DNA of 64,000 nucleotides from Neorhizobium alkalisoli (GCF_002968635.1 NZ_PVBN01000001.1:806001-870000); one strand, 5' to 3'. Shown: positions 28,098-37,778, counted from the stretch's first letter. The notes: generated from the letters alone by a model not told the origin. Numbers and translations are program-made.

Positions 28098-31000
28098 TCA
28101 CTCCGCCGCAATCGCCGTCGGCACATCGTCGTTGGCCTCGTGGCGCTCCTTGTCCTTCCTCGTCCAGAGTCTTCCCAGGAAGCGTCCGAACCGGTCCATC
28201 TCCACGAAGATGACGGGTGTGATGAACAGCGTCAGCGCCTGGGAAACGATGAGGCCGCCGACCACCGCGATGCCGAGCGGCTGGCGCAGTTCGGAGGAAG
28301 CACCGGTGCCGAGCGCAATCGGCAGCGCCCCCAGCAGCGCGCAGAAGGTCGTCATCATGATCGGCCGGAAGCGCCGAACGCAGGCTTCATGGATCGCTTC
28401 ACTCGCCGTTTCCCCCTTCGAACGCATCGTCTCTACCGCCACATCGATCATCATGATCGCATTCTTCTTGACGATGCCGATCAGCATCAACAGCCCGATC
28501 AGGGCGATGATCGAGAGATCGAAGCCGAAAAGCTTCAACGCCAGGAGCGCCCCGAAAGCCGCCGCCGGAAGGCCGGAGAGGATCGTCAGTGGGTGGATGA
28601 AGCTTTCATAGAGAACGCCGAGCACCACGTAGATGGTCAGCACCGCGGCGAGGATCAGAAGCGGCGTATTGCCCTGGCTCTGCTGGAAGATCTGTGCCGT
28701 GCCGCCATAGGTCGTGAACACGTCGTTCGGCATCTGCAACTGCGTCTTGATGTGGTCGATCGCCGCCGTCGCATCGCTCAGAGAAACGCCGGCCGGCAGG
28801 TTGAACGACACCGTGGTCGAGACGAGCTGACCCGTCTGGTTGATCGTCACCGGCGCCGTCTGCCGTACGACCTGGGCGAAGTTCGACAGCGGCACCAGCG
28901 AGCCGTTGGAAGACAGGACGCGCACGTCCTGTAGCATCTGGTCGTTCCACTGTCTGGTATTGTCGAATTCGGTGATGACGTCGTAGCTGTCGCCGGTCGA
29001 CTGGATCTCGGCTGCCGTATAACCGCCGAACGCCATCTGCAGCGTCTGCCGGAGCTGCTGGTCGGTAATGCCGAAGGCGGCCGCCTTTTCCGTATCGACC
29101 TTGATATTGGCTTCGATCGCGTCGTTCTGGGCGTCCGAAGTCACGTCGGTGAAATGTGCCCGATCGGCCCGCATCGCCGCCTGGATCTTGTCGGCCCATT
29201 CGTTGGTTTGAGGGGCGTTCAGCGCCTGCACGACGAGCTGATATTGGCTGGCGGTCTGCCGGCCGCCAAAGCGCAGGCTCTGCTGCGGTGTGATGAAGCT
29301 CTTGATGCCGGCGATCTTTGCCGTTCCCTGCCTCAGTTCCCGGAGTGTCTGCTCAAGCGGCGGTCGCTGATCGCTGTCCTTCAGCTGCACGAAGATCGTG
29401 CCTTTGTTGAGCGGGCTCCGGCCGTTGCTGCCGACGATCGAGGTGACATGGGCGACGGCCGGATTTTTCTGGACCGCAGCCGCCACCTGAGCCTGCAGAT
29501 CGCGCATCGCCGGATAGGAAATATCCTCGCGGGCCTGCGTGGAGATGCTCAGGCTGCCGATATCCTCGCTGGGAAAGAAACTGGTCGGCAGTGTCCTGAA
29601 GAGATAGACGGAGCCGCCGACCGAGGCGAGGAAGACGAGCATGATGATGCCGCGGTTTCTCAGGCACCAGCCGACCGACCGGTCATAGCCCTTCAGCGTG
29701 CGGCTGAAACCGGTGTCGAAGACCCGCGCAACGAGGCCCGGATGATGCTCCCCGCCGGAAAGACGAGAGCCCAGCATCGGCGTCACCGTCAGCGACACCA
29801 CCGCCGAGGCGACGATCGCAAGTGCCACCACCATGCCGAATTCGTTGAACAGCCGGCCGACGACGCCGCCCATCAGCAGGATGGGGATGAAGACCGCGAT
29901 CAGCGACACCGACATGGAGATGATCGTGTAGCTCACCTCCGAGGCGCCCTGAAGGGCGGCCTGCATCACCGGCATCCCGTCCTCGATATGCCGCATGATG
30001 TTTTCCAGCATGACGATCGCATCGTCCACCACCAGCCCGACCGAGAGCGTCAGCCCGAGCAGCGATATGTTGTCGATGCTGTAACCGAGCACATACATGG
30101 CGCCGAAGGTGGTGATCAGCGACAACGGCACGGCGAGCGCCGGGACGATCGTGGCCGACAGCCTGCCGAGGAAGAGGTAGATGACGAGCACGACCAGCGC
30201 GATCGTCAGCATCAGCGAGAACTGCACGTCGGCGATCGAGGCGCGGATTGCCGTCGAAGCGTCGTTCATGACGCTGATCGAGACCGATTTCGGCAGTTCC
30301 GAGGAAAGCGCCGGTAGCTTGGCCCGCACTGCGTCCACTACGTCGACCGTATTGGCGTCCGGCTGGCGCTGGATGGCGAGGATGATGGCGGAGTTTCCGT
30401 CGTACCAGCTTCCCGCGTCGAGGTTTTCGACGCTGTCCTGAACGTCGGCGACATCGCCGAGATGCACCGGTGCGCCATTGGGGTTCGCGACCACCAGCGA
30501 GCGGAACTGGCTGGCATTCGTCCGTTGCGTATCGGCATTGATCGTCAGCCGCTGGCTGTCGTTTTCCAATGAGCCGACCGGCGCCTGGCTGTTGGCGTTG
30601 GCGATCGCATCGGTGACCGTATCGACACCGAGATTGCGCGCCTGCAGTTTGGCCGGATCCAGTTCGACGCGTACCGCATAGGTCTTCGAGCCGTAGATCG
30701 AAACTTCCGCCACCCCGGGCAATGTCGAAAGCGCGGGGGAAAGCACGTCCTCGGCGATCTCGTCGACCTTGCTGGGCGGCAGGCTGTCGCTCCGCACGGC
30801 AAGCAGCAGCACCGGCGCGTCTGCAGGATTGGTTTTCCGATAGCTTGGCGGCGTGGTCATGTTGTCCGGCAGTTGCCGTGTCGACTGCGATATGGCGGCC
30901 TGCACGTCGGCGGCCGCGGCATCGATATTCCGGTTGAGGTCGAATTGCAGCACGATCGACGTGTTGCCGAGCGAGTTCGTGGCACTGATCTCGCTGATGC

Positions 31001-31223
31001 CCGGAATGGTCTCGAACTTCTTGATGAGCGGCGTCGAGACGGAAGTCGCCATGGTCTGGGGGGAGGCGCCGGTGAGCTGGGCCGAAACGTTGATCGTCGG
31101 AAAATCGACTTGAGGCAGGGCGGCGACCGGCAGCAGCTGATAACCGGCAAGGCCCGCCAGCACGGCGCCGATCGCGAGCAGCGTCGTGGCGACGGGACGG
31201 CGGATGCAGAATTGCGGGATCAT
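28098..31223 (-). CDS. RND efflux pump inner-membrane transporter (MdtB/MdtC-like)
   Basis: The 1041-aa protein shows the RND layout: first membrane helix at the N-terminus (RPVATTLLAIGAVLAGLAGY), a large periplasmic loop, a block of helices from about 335, the proton-relay VDDAIVMLEN, a second large loop and a second helix block ending near residue 1015. The opening resembles MdtB/MdtC and other HAE1-family pumps. It exports drugs, bile-type compounds or plant phenolics across the envelope together with the adjacent membrane-fusion protein. No TolC-type outer-membrane gene is in the window. Its start overlaps the fusion-protein stop (ATGA). Confidence 0.95.
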   Translation of the reverse strand: MIPQFCIRRPVATTLLAIGAVLAGLAGYQLLPVAALPQVDFPTINVSAQLTGASPQTMATSVSTPLIKKFETIPGISEISATNSLGNTSIVLQFDLNRNIDAAAADVQAAISQSTRQLPDNMTTPPSYRKTNPADAPVLLLAVRSDSLPPSKVDEIAEDVLSPALSTLPGVAEVSIYGSKTYAVRVELDPAKLQARNLGVDTVTDAIANANSQAPVGSLENDSQRLTINADTQRTNASQFRSLVVANPNGAPVHLGDVADVQDSVENLDAGSWYDGNSAIILAIQRQPDANTVDVVDAVRAKLPALSSELPKSVSISVMNDASTAIRASIADVQFSLMLTIALVVLVIYLFLGRLSATIVPALAVPLSLITTFGAMYVLGYSIDNISLLGLTLSVGLVVDDAIVMLENIMRHIEDGMPVMQAALQGASEVSYTIISMSVSLIAVFIPILLMGGVVGRLFNEFGMVVALAIVASAVVSLTVTPMLGSRLSGGEHHPGLVARVFDTGFSRTLKGYDRSVGWCLRNRGIIMLVFLASVGGSVYLFRTLPTSFFPSEDIGSLSISTQAREDISYPAMRDLQAQVAAAVQKNPAVAHVTSIVGSNGRSPLNKGTIFVQLKDSDQRPPLEQTLRELRQGTAKIAGIKSFITPQQSLRFGGRQTASQYQLVVQALNAPQTNEWADKIQAAMRADRAHFTDVTSDAQNDAIEANIKVDTEKAAAFGITDQQLRQTLQMAFGGYTAAEIQSTGDSYDVITEFDNTRQWNDQMLQDVRVLSSNGSLVPLSNFAQVVRQTAPVTINQTGQLVSTTVSFNLPAGVSLSDATAAIDHIKTQLQMPNDVFTTYGGTAQIFQQSQGNTPLLILAAVLTIYVVLGVLYESFIHPLTILSGLPAAAFGALLALKLFGFDLSIIALIGLLMLIGIVKKNAIMMIDVAVETMRSKGETASEAIHEACVRRFRPIMMTTFCALLGALPIALGTGASSELRQPLGIAVVGGLIVSQALTLFITPVIFVEMDRFGRFLGRLWTRKDKERHEANDDVPTAIAAE

Positions 31224-32440
31224 TGTGCCTCTCCCAATTGGATCTGCTGATCAGCGCCGGCGGCCTTGTCGATCGTTCCGCCCTCGAATTCTTCTGCCAC
31301 GGTGGCGCCGTCCACGAGCTGCACTTGGCCTTCGACGACGACATGCATTCCCGCGTCGAGACCGCTGGCGATCGCCGTGTCGGAGCCGTTCGAGCGCAGG
31401 ACCTTGACCGGCGTCCTGTGCACTTTACGGTCGTCCCCGACCGCATAGACGAAGGGGGTATCGGCGCCGGGGCTGACCGCCACTGTCGGCACGACGATGT
31501 CTTTTTCGTCGCTCTCGAAATGCACGGTGACGTTCAGCGATTGTCCCGGCCAGAGCCTTCCGGAGGGGTTGTCGAATCTCGCTTTGGCGAGGATCGTGCC
31601 TGAGGCAGGGTCGACGGTATTGTCGAAGAAGCTGAGTGCGCCTTTTACCGGCTTGCCGCCGCTCTGTGGCACCGCTTCCACCTTGAGCCCGTCGCTCCCG
31701 AAATCCTGCTTCAGCTCGCCGAGATAGGCCTGCGGAAGATGGAACTGCACATAGATCGGGTCGTATTTGGCAATGGTGACGATCGCCGTGCCGGCGCTGA
31801 CATAGGCGCCGTTGCTCACCGCGATCTCGCCGAGCCTGCCGTCGAAGGGTGCCCGGATCGCGGTGTTTTCCACCGCCACCTGATCGGCGGTTATGGATGC
31901 CTTGTCCGCATCGACGGTCGCGGCAGCGGTATCGCGCGCTGCGCGAGCCTCGTCGGCGGCTTGCTGGGTACCGGCATTGCGCTGCACGAGGTCATCGGCG
32001 CGGGTAAGCGCGGTTTGCGCCTGCGCAAGCGTGGCCTGATCCCGGACGAGCAGGGCCTGATCCTTGGCAAGCGCAGCTTTTGCCGTGCGCTCGTCCAGCT
32101 TGGCAATCAGATCTCCCGCCTTGACGGATGCGCCGTCCGTCGCGGCGATGCTGACGACGAGGCCGGCTTCCTGCGCGGCGATCGTGGTGTCTTCGTCGGC
32201 GGCCGCCGAGCCCGCCGCCGTTATGTCCATCGGAAGAGCGGCACGTTCAGCCGCGACCGTCTTCACCGTTGGCGGAGGACCGCCGTTACGTCGGCGCTGC
32301 TGATTCTGCGGTTGGCCGCTGCCCGTATCGGCGGAAGCCTCTTGAACGAGAGGTGAAAGGAAGGGAAGCCGGTCCCGGAACTCCCAGGCCGAAGCCCCCG
32401 CAACAACAAGAACGCCTGCAAAAATCCAGATCTTCTTCAT
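31220..32440 (-). CDS. RND efflux membrane-fusion protein (MdtA-like)
   Basis: The 406-aa protein has an N-terminal membrane anchor (IWIFAGVLVVAGASAW), a polar Gln/Arg/Pro-rich linker, split lipoyl halves (about 75-115 and 195-235), a helical hairpin rich in Ala/Gln/Asp between them, and beta-barrel plus membrane-proximal domains. It couples the pump to an outer-membrane channel. It is the first gene of the two-gene operon. Confidence 0.93.
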   Translation of the reverse strand: MKKIWIFAGVLVVAGASAWEFRDRLPFLSPLVQEASADTGSGQPQNQQRRRNGGPPPTVKTVAAERAALPMDITAAGSAAADEDTTIAAQEAGLVVSIAATDGASVKAGDLIAKLDERTAKAALAKDQALLVRDQATLAQAQTALTRADDLVQRNAGTQQAADEARAARDTAAATVDADKASITADQVAVENTAIRAPFDGRLGEIAVSNGAYVSAGTAIVTIAKYDPIYVQFHLPQAYLGELKQDFGSDGLKVEAVPQSGGKPVKGALSFFDNTVDPASGTILAKARFDNPSGRLWPGQSLNVTVHFESDEKDIVVPTVAVSPGADTPFVYAVGDDRKVHRTPVKVLRSNGSDTAIASGLDAGMHVVVEGQVQLVDGATVAEEFEGGTIDKAAGADQQIQLGEAQ

Positions 32441-32637
32441 GAGGTCACCGCTTGCCTCTGGTTGTCGATGATGCGGTTCCCATCGAGCTGCCTATATTGC
32501 GGCGCAAAAAAGACAGATTGCCCGCCCCCGGCTCACGAACCGGTGAAAGCGGATTAAATGTTAGTAATGAAGGGGTTAGATGAACCGGAGTTAATCTTGT
32601 TCATCTTCAGGCTGCGGCAATTGCCCCTGGACCACTA

Positions 32638-32729
32638 ATGCATGTCGCGCAAGAGCGTGCCGCTGCTTTGCGTAAAAACAAAGACCTGAAGCGCATGGAG
32701 CGGATCTGAAAGATCGCGCTGCGCCTTAG
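32638..32729. repeat. Rhizobial dispersed intergenic repeat (copy 1)
   Basis: The stretch begins ATGCATGTCGCGCAAGAGCG, contains GTAAAAACAAAGACCTGAAG and ends near GCGCTGCGCCTTA. I recognise it as a form of the short repeat common between genes in Rhizobium and Agrobacterium genomes. Its right end overlaps the stop codon of the small membrane-protein gene. Confidence 0.55.
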
Positions 32730-32929
32730 TGAAGTATGCGGCGCGAGCCCAGAATGATGACAAGCCCGCCGATGGCGGCAATCAGGCCGTTGATGATCCA
32801 CGGCGTCTGGTTGATCATGAAGCTCGTGGCGGGATAGGGAAAGGCGCCGGTGCCTTGGCCAATCCATAAGGCGCCGACGGCGATCAGCAGGACACCGAAT
32901 GCCGAGAAAGCAAGCCTGAAGACACGCAT
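32726..32929 (-). CDS. Small two-helix membrane protein
   Basis: A 67-aa protein starts at the ATG at 32929, which has GGGAG about 9 bases upstream; a longer frame from 32977 has no such site. It consists of a hydrophobic helix (FSAFGVLLIAVGALWIG), a short loop with the conserved-looking FPYPATSFMINQTPW, and a second helix (GLIAAIGGLVIILG). Similar short proteins with the GQGTG-FPYP-SFM pattern are widespread in Alphaproteobacteria without known function. The stop codon lies in the dispersed repeat. Confidence 0.7.
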   Translation of the reverse strand: MRVFRLAFSAFGVLLIAVGALWIGQGTGAFPYPATSFMINQTPWIINGLIAAIGGLVIILGSRRILH

Positions 32930-33009
32930 TGGAACATCTCCCGTATTAGTCCGGAGATTATACGCGTCGACCGCCACCCCGGCTAAACGCGATTGCGTGA
33001 TAGGTGGGC

Positions 33010-33369
33010 TCAGACGTCTTCGTAATAGGTGGCAATCAGCGATTTCGGCGCCGGGTCTTCGCCATCGGTCAGGAAGAAGCTGCCGATGACGCGGCTCGCC
33101 GGCGAGAGGCTGTCCAGGAGGTTGCGGACAACCGCGTCGTCCACCGCTTCCAGACTGCGTGCGTGCAGCAGGGTTGATTTGCTCGAAAGCGCCGCAGTCT
33201 CCGAGGCATGCCGCGTGGCCGCTTGCCGGGTTCCGAGAAACGCCGTCTCCACCTGCGCGACCGCGAGCGTCTGGGCGATCGCCGCAGCCGTCGAGGTCGG
33301 CGTCCGCGCCGCCGTTGCGGGACTACTCGGGGAGGGAGCTTCGGTGGCCCCGGAAATGCTTTCGATCAT
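33010..33369 (-). CDS. Hypothetical 119-aa protein
   Basis: The frame from ATG at 33369 (MIESISGATEAPSP) has a moderate AGGATCG before it and GC-rich third positions. The N-terminal 40 residues are Ser/Pro/Thr/Ala-rich and probably disordered, the middle is a helix rich in Ala and Ser, and the C-terminus carries FFLTDGEDPAPKSLIATYYEDV. I do not recognise a family. Other frames overlap it, so reality of the gene is only moderately supported. Confidence 0.5.
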   Translation of the reverse strand: MIESISGATEAPSPSSPATAARTPTSTAAAIAQTLAVAQVETAFLGTRQAATRHASETAALSSKSTLLHARSLEAVDDAVVRNLLDSLSPASRVIGSFFLTDGEDPAPKSLIATYYEDV

Positions 33370-33481
33370 GCCGGCGATCCTGTGAGTTGGGGCCTGCCCA
33401 ATTCCTATCGCCGTCCTATTGCGATCCCGGAAATACCGGAACCGCAATTCGATTCAATGTTTAGCGGCTGGTCGCTGCTCG

Positions 33482-34270
33482 TCAGATCGAACGGGACGCG
33501 CCGCCGTCGACACGAAGCATGGTGCCCGTGACATAGCTTGCCGGTGCCGAGCAGAGGAACGCGCCGGCTGCCGCAAATTCCTCGACCTTGCCGAGACGGC
33601 CAGCGGGAATCGATTTGACCGAAGCCGAGCGGATTTCCTCGAGCGATTTTCCGGTCCGCTTGGCGTTCGCGCCGTCCAGTTCGTCGATGCGATCGGTGTG
33701 GATGCGACCGGGAAGCAGCATGTTGGCCGTGATTCCGTAGCCCGCGACTTCTACTGCGAGCGTCTTGTTCCAGCCGACCAGTGCCGCACGCAACGTGTTG
33801 GACAGCGCCAGATTGGGGATCGGTTCAAAGACGCCCGAAGAGGCGACCGTCAGGATACGCCCCCAGCCTTGTTCCTTCATCTGCGGCAGGAGCCCATTGG
33901 TGAGCGTGATGACCCGCAGCACCATGGACTGGAAGAAGGTATCGAGCTTGTCGGCCGTCATTTCCTCTGAGGTACCGGGCGTCGGGCCGCCGGTATTGTT
34001 GACGAGGATGTCGATGCCGCCGAGCTTTTCCTTCACGGCTGCGGTCATCGCCTCGACGAAGTTGAGGTCCGAAAGATCACCCCAGACCCAGTCGGCCTTT
34101 CCCTTGCCTTCGGCATTGATCGCCTTGCAGTTTTCCGCGAGTCGGTCCCCGGAACGGCCGACCAGCAGCACGTTCGCACCTTCGGCGGCGAGTGCCTTGG
34201 CGATGCCGAGGCCGAGCCCGCGCGACGAGGCGAGCACGAGGGCGCGTTTGCCCGAAATGCCGAGATCCAT
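33482..34270 (-). CDS. SDR-like protein without the catalytic Tyr/Lys
   Basis: The 262-aa protein has a Rossmann fold with an altered cofactor motif (ASSRGLGLG instead of TGxxxGxG), NNTGGP after strand 4, and the C-terminal VDGG. At the usual YxxSK position it reads LALSN (154-158), so both the catalytic Tyr and Lys are absent although the Ser upstream (S144/S145) remains. This agrees with a known subgroup of beta-ketoacyl-ACP-reductase-like SDRs that lack the tetrad. It follows the FAD-linked dehydrogenase gene by 93 bases on the same strand. Role may be binding or regulatory, or use another mechanism. Confidence 0.85.
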   Translation of the reverse strand: MDLGISGKRALVLASSRGLGLGIAKALAAEGANVLLVGRSGDRLAENCKAINAEGKGKADWVWGDLSDLNFVEAMTAAVKEKLGGIDILVNNTGGPTPGTSEEMTADKLDTFFQSMVLRVITLTNGLLPQMKEQGWGRILTVASSGVFEPIPNLALSNTLRAALVGWNKTLAVEVAGYGITANMLLPGRIHTDRIDELDGANAKRTGKSLEEIRSASVKSIPAGRLGKVEEFAAAGAFLCSAPASYVTGTMLRVDGGASRSI

Positions 34271-34363
34271 GATGTCCTCCTTGTGACGATATCTCTGCGA
34301 TGGTTTTGGGAGTTGGTTATAGTGGCCGTGGCGCGGTTGGGAAGCGTCCGATTGCTATGCGGG

Positions 34364-35776
34364 TCAGAACGGCACCTTGCCCCGGTTGAAAATTCCCTTC
34401 GGATCGAGCGCCTGCTTGAGGGTGCGGGCGAGCGCCTGTTTCTCGCGCGACATGAAACGCTCATAGCCGAACTTCTTCTCCAGCCCGACCCCGTGTTCGG
34501 CCGAAAAGCTGCCGCCCGCATCTGCAACGCCCGTATAGACGGCTTCCTCGACCAGGCGCAGTTCCGTCCCGACAAGCGGGCCGCGCTTGATCAGCGTCAG
34601 ATGCAGATTGCCGTCGGCAATGTGGCCGTAGACATAGGCTTCATAAGCCGGGTCGACTTTCCTGAGGCGGGCCTGCAGACCGCCGACATAGTCATCCAGA
34701 AACGTCGGCGGCACCGAAATGTCGAAAGATGCGGCGTCCGGAATTTCGGCATAGTAGAACCCTGAATCCTCCCTCAGATCCCAAAGGCGAGTGGCCTGGG
34801 CGAGGGATTGCGCGACAATTCCGCCCTGAAGTCCGAGCGGCTCCCAAAGCGCTTCCAGTCCGGTCTCGATCGCCAGCTTCGCCGTGTCGATATCTTCGGC
34901 GGAAATCTCGATCAGCAGGGCGGATGCCGTTTCCTCCAGCCAATCCAGTTCGACGTTCTTCTGGCGCGCATGATCGCGGATATAACGAGGCCACATCATC
35001 TCGGCGGCCTCGAGCGTCACGGCAGGAAGGCCGCGGAAATGCCTGACGACCCTGAGTGCGGTCATCGCATCCGGCACGCCGATCATCGCCGTTGCCCGGT
35101 GCGGCCTTTCCGGCTCGATCTTCAGCACGGCCCGGGTGACGAAACCAAAGGCACCTTCTCCCCCGATAAAGAGGTGCTTGAGATCGGGGCCTGCGCTGAC
35201 TTTCACCACTCGCGTCAGGTCCGAAAAGAGTTCTCCCGATGGAAGCACGGCCTCCAGTCCGAGGATCTGGTGCCGCATGACGCCGTTGCGGAAGGCGAGG
35301 ATGCCGCCCGCATTGGTGGAGATCATTCCCCCGATCGTTGCCGAGCCGCGCGAACCGAGATCAATTCCGGTCGCGAGCCCCAGCGGCTTCAGCGCCTGCT
35401 GCAAGGCTTCAAGCGTCACGCCGGCCTCGACGGTTGCCGTCATCTCTTCCGGTTCGATGGACAGGATGCGGTTCAGCCGCTGCGAGGACAGGATGACTTC
35501 GCCTGCATGGCTGACATTCCCGCCGACCAGACCGGTGAGACCGCCTTGTGGCACGACCCCGACACCGTGAGCCGCGCACCACGAAACCAGTGCGGCAGCG
35601 GCTTCCGCCGACCCTGGCTGAGCCATGACGCCTGCATCGAAATTGCCCGGGTGTTCGCCGGGATGGCGGCCCGCAAGGTCGTCCGGTCCCAGAATGGCCA
35701 AATCCGGGTGAAGCGCCGAAAGCCTGGTAATCAGGTCCGTCGCAGAGGTAGTCGAATGCGAACTGTTTTTCGTCAT
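34364..35776 (-). CDS. FAD-linked 2-hydroxyacid dehydrogenase (GlcD / D-2-hydroxyglutarate dehydrogenase-like)
   Basis: The 470-aa flavoprotein has a PCMH-type FAD-binding domain (VVPQGGLTGLVGGNVSHAGE and IDLGSRGSATIGGMISTNAGG) and a FAD-oxidase C-terminal domain with YGHIADGNLHLT and AEHGVGLEKK, the histidine-containing signatures of D-lactate, glycolate and D-2-hydroxyglutarate dehydrogenases. The substrate cannot be fixed from sequence. D-2-hydroxyglutarate dehydrogenases pass electrons to ETF and then ETF-QO, and the ETF-QO gene starts divergently next door, which favours that reading. Confidence 0.88.
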   Translation of the reverse strand: MTKNSSHSTTSATDLITRLSALHPDLAILGPDDLAGRHPGEHPGNFDAGVMAQPGSAEAAAALVSWCAAHGVGVVPQGGLTGLVGGNVSHAGEVILSSQRLNRILSIEPEEMTATVEAGVTLEALQQALKPLGLATGIDLGSRGSATIGGMISTNAGGILAFRNGVMRHQILGLEAVLPSGELFSDLTRVVKVSAGPDLKHLFIGGEGAFGFVTRAVLKIEPERPHRATAMIGVPDAMTALRVVRHFRGLPAVTLEAAEMMWPRYIRDHARQKNVELDWLEETASALLIEISAEDIDTAKLAIETGLEALWEPLGLQGGIVAQSLAQATRLWDLREDSGFYYAEIPDAASFDISVPPTFLDDYVGGLQARLRKVDPAYEAYVYGHIADGNLHLTLIKRGPLVGTELRLVEEAVYTGVADAGGSFSAEHGVGLEKKFGYERFMSREKQALARTLKQALDPKGIFNRGKVPF

Positions 35777-35894
35777 CTCAGGCTGCCGTCTCTGGGTCTC
35801 TGCGCGGCATGCAATTGTTCTGCGCGCTTTTCAAGGTGAAACCGGCCGCAACCGCGCACGAAGGCAGCTTGATTTTCATTTTGGTCGAGGTATC

Positions 35895-35908
35895 TTACGT
35901 GCACGTAA
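35895..35908. promoter_or_regulatory. Perfect palindrome TTACGTGCACGTAA
   Basis: A 14-bp perfect palindrome sits between the divergent FAD-dehydrogenase and ETF-QO genes, 119 and 140 bases from their starts. Its TTACGT-N2-ACGTAA form resembles sites proposed for regulators of branched-chain and acyl-CoA catabolism, which often include ETF-QO. A one-mismatch copy occurs at 58988-59001. Confidence 0.5.
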
Positions 35909-36047
35909 AAGTAATATGAGTAAAGCGAAACGCAGTTTGCGCGAATGGCAAGGCTGAAGACGCTTTCCCGCCTCGACAAACGGGGTTGCTTTTGTCAAGA
36001 CAGGTGCCTGAATTGAAGCCGGGAGGGGCCGGCGAGCGGAGTTGGAA

Positions 36048-37709
36048 ATGAGCGAGCAGGAACTTCCCGAACGCGAATCGATGGAATTCGATGTGGTGAT
36101 CGTCGGTGCCGGGCCGGCGGGTCTTTCGGCGGCGATCCGGCTGAAGCAGGTCGATCCGGAGCTGACCGTCGTGGTGCTGGAAAAAGGCTCGGAAGTCGGT
36201 GCGCATATCCTCTCGGGCGCGGTGGTGGATCCTGTCGGCATCGACAGGCTTCTGCCGGAATGGCGGCAGGAGGAAGGGCATCCCTTCAAGACGCCTGTTA
36301 CCGACGACCAGTTCCTGTTGTTGGGCCCGGCCGGTTCGGTCCGCCTGCCGAACTTCGCCATGCCGCCTTTGATGAACAACCATGGCAACTATATCGTCTC
36401 GCTCGGAAACGTCTGTCGGTGGCTCGCCGAAAAGGCGGAAAGCCTCGGCGTCGAGATCTATCCGGGGTTTGCCGCGACCGAAGTGCTCTACAACGACCAA
36501 GGTGCGGTGATCGGGGTGGCCACCGGCGACATGGGCGTCGAGAAGAACGGCGAGCCCGGCCCGGCCTTCACCCGCGGCATGGAACTCACCGGCAAATACG
36601 TGCTGATCGGCGAGGGCGTGCGCGGTTCGCTCGCCAAAGAGCTGATCGCCAAATTCGGCCTGCAGGACGGCCGCGAGCCGCAGAAATACGGCATCGGCCT
36701 GAAAGAACTCTGGCAGGTCAAGCCGGAACACCACAAAGCGGGCCTGGTGCAGCATTCGTTCGGCTGGCCGCTCGGTATGAAGACCGGCGGCGGTTCGTTC
36801 CTCTATCATCTCGAAGACAATCTGGTCGCCGTCGGCTTCGTGGTGCACCTGAACTACAAGAACCCCTATCTCTATCCGTTCGAGGAGTTCCAGCGCTTCA
36901 AGACGCATCCGGCGATCCGCACCACCTTCGAGGGCGGCAAGCGTCTTTCCTATGGCGCCCGGGCGATCACCGAAGGCGGCTACCAGTCGGTGCCGAAACT
37001 GTCCTTCCCGGGCGGCGCGCTGATCGGCTGTTCGGCCGGCCTCGTCAACGTGCCGCGCATCAAGGGCAGCCACAATGCGGTGCTGTCCGGCATGCTGGCG
37101 GCCGACAAGATCGCCGCGGCGATTTTAAGCGGCCGGGCCAATGACGAGCCGATCGAGATCGAGACCGAATGGCGGTCGACCGCGATCGGCACCGATCTGA
37201 AGCGGGTCAGGAACGTCAAGCCGCTGTGGTCGAAGCTCGGCACCGGTCTCGGCGTCGCGCTCGGCGGCCTCGACATGTGGACCAACCAGCTGTTCGGCCT
37301 GTCCCTGTTCGGCACCCTGAAGCACGGCAAGACGGATGCCGAAAGCCTGGAGCCCGCATCAAAGCACAAGCCGATCGCCTATCCGAAGCCCGACGGCGTC
37401 CTCACCTTCGACCGGCTGTCCTCGGTGTTTTTATCGAACACCAACCATGAGGAAGACCAGCCGGTGCATCTGAAGGTCAAGGACATGGATCTGCAGAGGC
37501 GCTCCGAACTCGAGGTCTATGCCGGTCCGTCGACCCGCTACTGTCCGGCAGGCGTCTACGAATGGGTCGAGAAAGACGGCGAACGGGTCTACGTCATCAA
37601 CGCCCAGAACTGCGTCCACTGCAAGACCTGCGACATCAAGGACCCCAACCAGAACATCAACTGGGTCCCGCCCCAGGGCGGCGAAGGGCCTGTCTATCCG
37701 AATATGTGA
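36048..37709 (+). CDS. Electron transfer flavoprotein-ubiquinone oxidoreductase
   Basis: The 553-aa protein has an N-terminal FAD Rossmann motif (VVIVGAGPAGLSAAIRLK), a central membrane-associated ubiquinone region, and a C-terminal ferredoxin-like part with cysteines in RYCPAGVYEW and NCVHCKTCDIKDP that bind one 4Fe-4S cluster. It takes electrons from reduced ETF, produced by acyl-CoA and similar dehydrogenases, into the quinone pool. The ATG at 36048 follows GGAG; a TTG two codons earlier is less likely. Symbols in use vary between etfD, etf-QO and fixC-like names, so none is given. Confidence 0.96.
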   Translation: MSEQELPERESMEFDVVIVGAGPAGLSAAIRLKQVDPELTVVVLEKGSEVGAHILSGAVVDPVGIDRLLPEWRQEEGHPFKTPVTDDQFLLLGPAGSVRLPNFAMPPLMNNHGNYIVSLGNVCRWLAEKAESLGVEIYPGFAATEVLYNDQGAVIGVATGDMGVEKNGEPGPAFTRGMELTGKYVLIGEGVRGSLAKELIAKFGLQDGREPQKYGIGLKELWQVKPEHHKAGLVQHSFGWPLGMKTGGGSFLYHLEDNLVAVGFVVHLNYKNPYLYPFEEFQRFKTHPAIRTTFEGGKRLSYGARAITEGGYQSVPKLSFPGGALIGCSAGLVNVPRIKGSHNAVLSGMLAADKIAAAILSGRANDEPIEIETEWRSTAIGTDLKRVRNVKPLWSKLGTGLGVALGGLDMWTNQLFGLSLFGTLKHGKTDAESLEPASKHKPIAYPKPDGVLTFDRLSSVFLSNTNHEEDQPVHLKVKDMDLQRRSELEVYAGPSTRYCPAGVYEWVEKDGERVYVINAQNCVHCKTCDIKDPNQNINWVPPQGGEGPVYPNM

Positions 37710-37778
37710 TAACATTGGCCGGTGTGGATCTGGTGGGGTCGAAATACCTGACGAAGGGCAAGTATGCGTGGATCGGTG

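Noticed and set aside
28132..28934. Plus-strand frames opposite the RND pump
   Set aside because: Antisense to a complete 1041-aa transporter gene.
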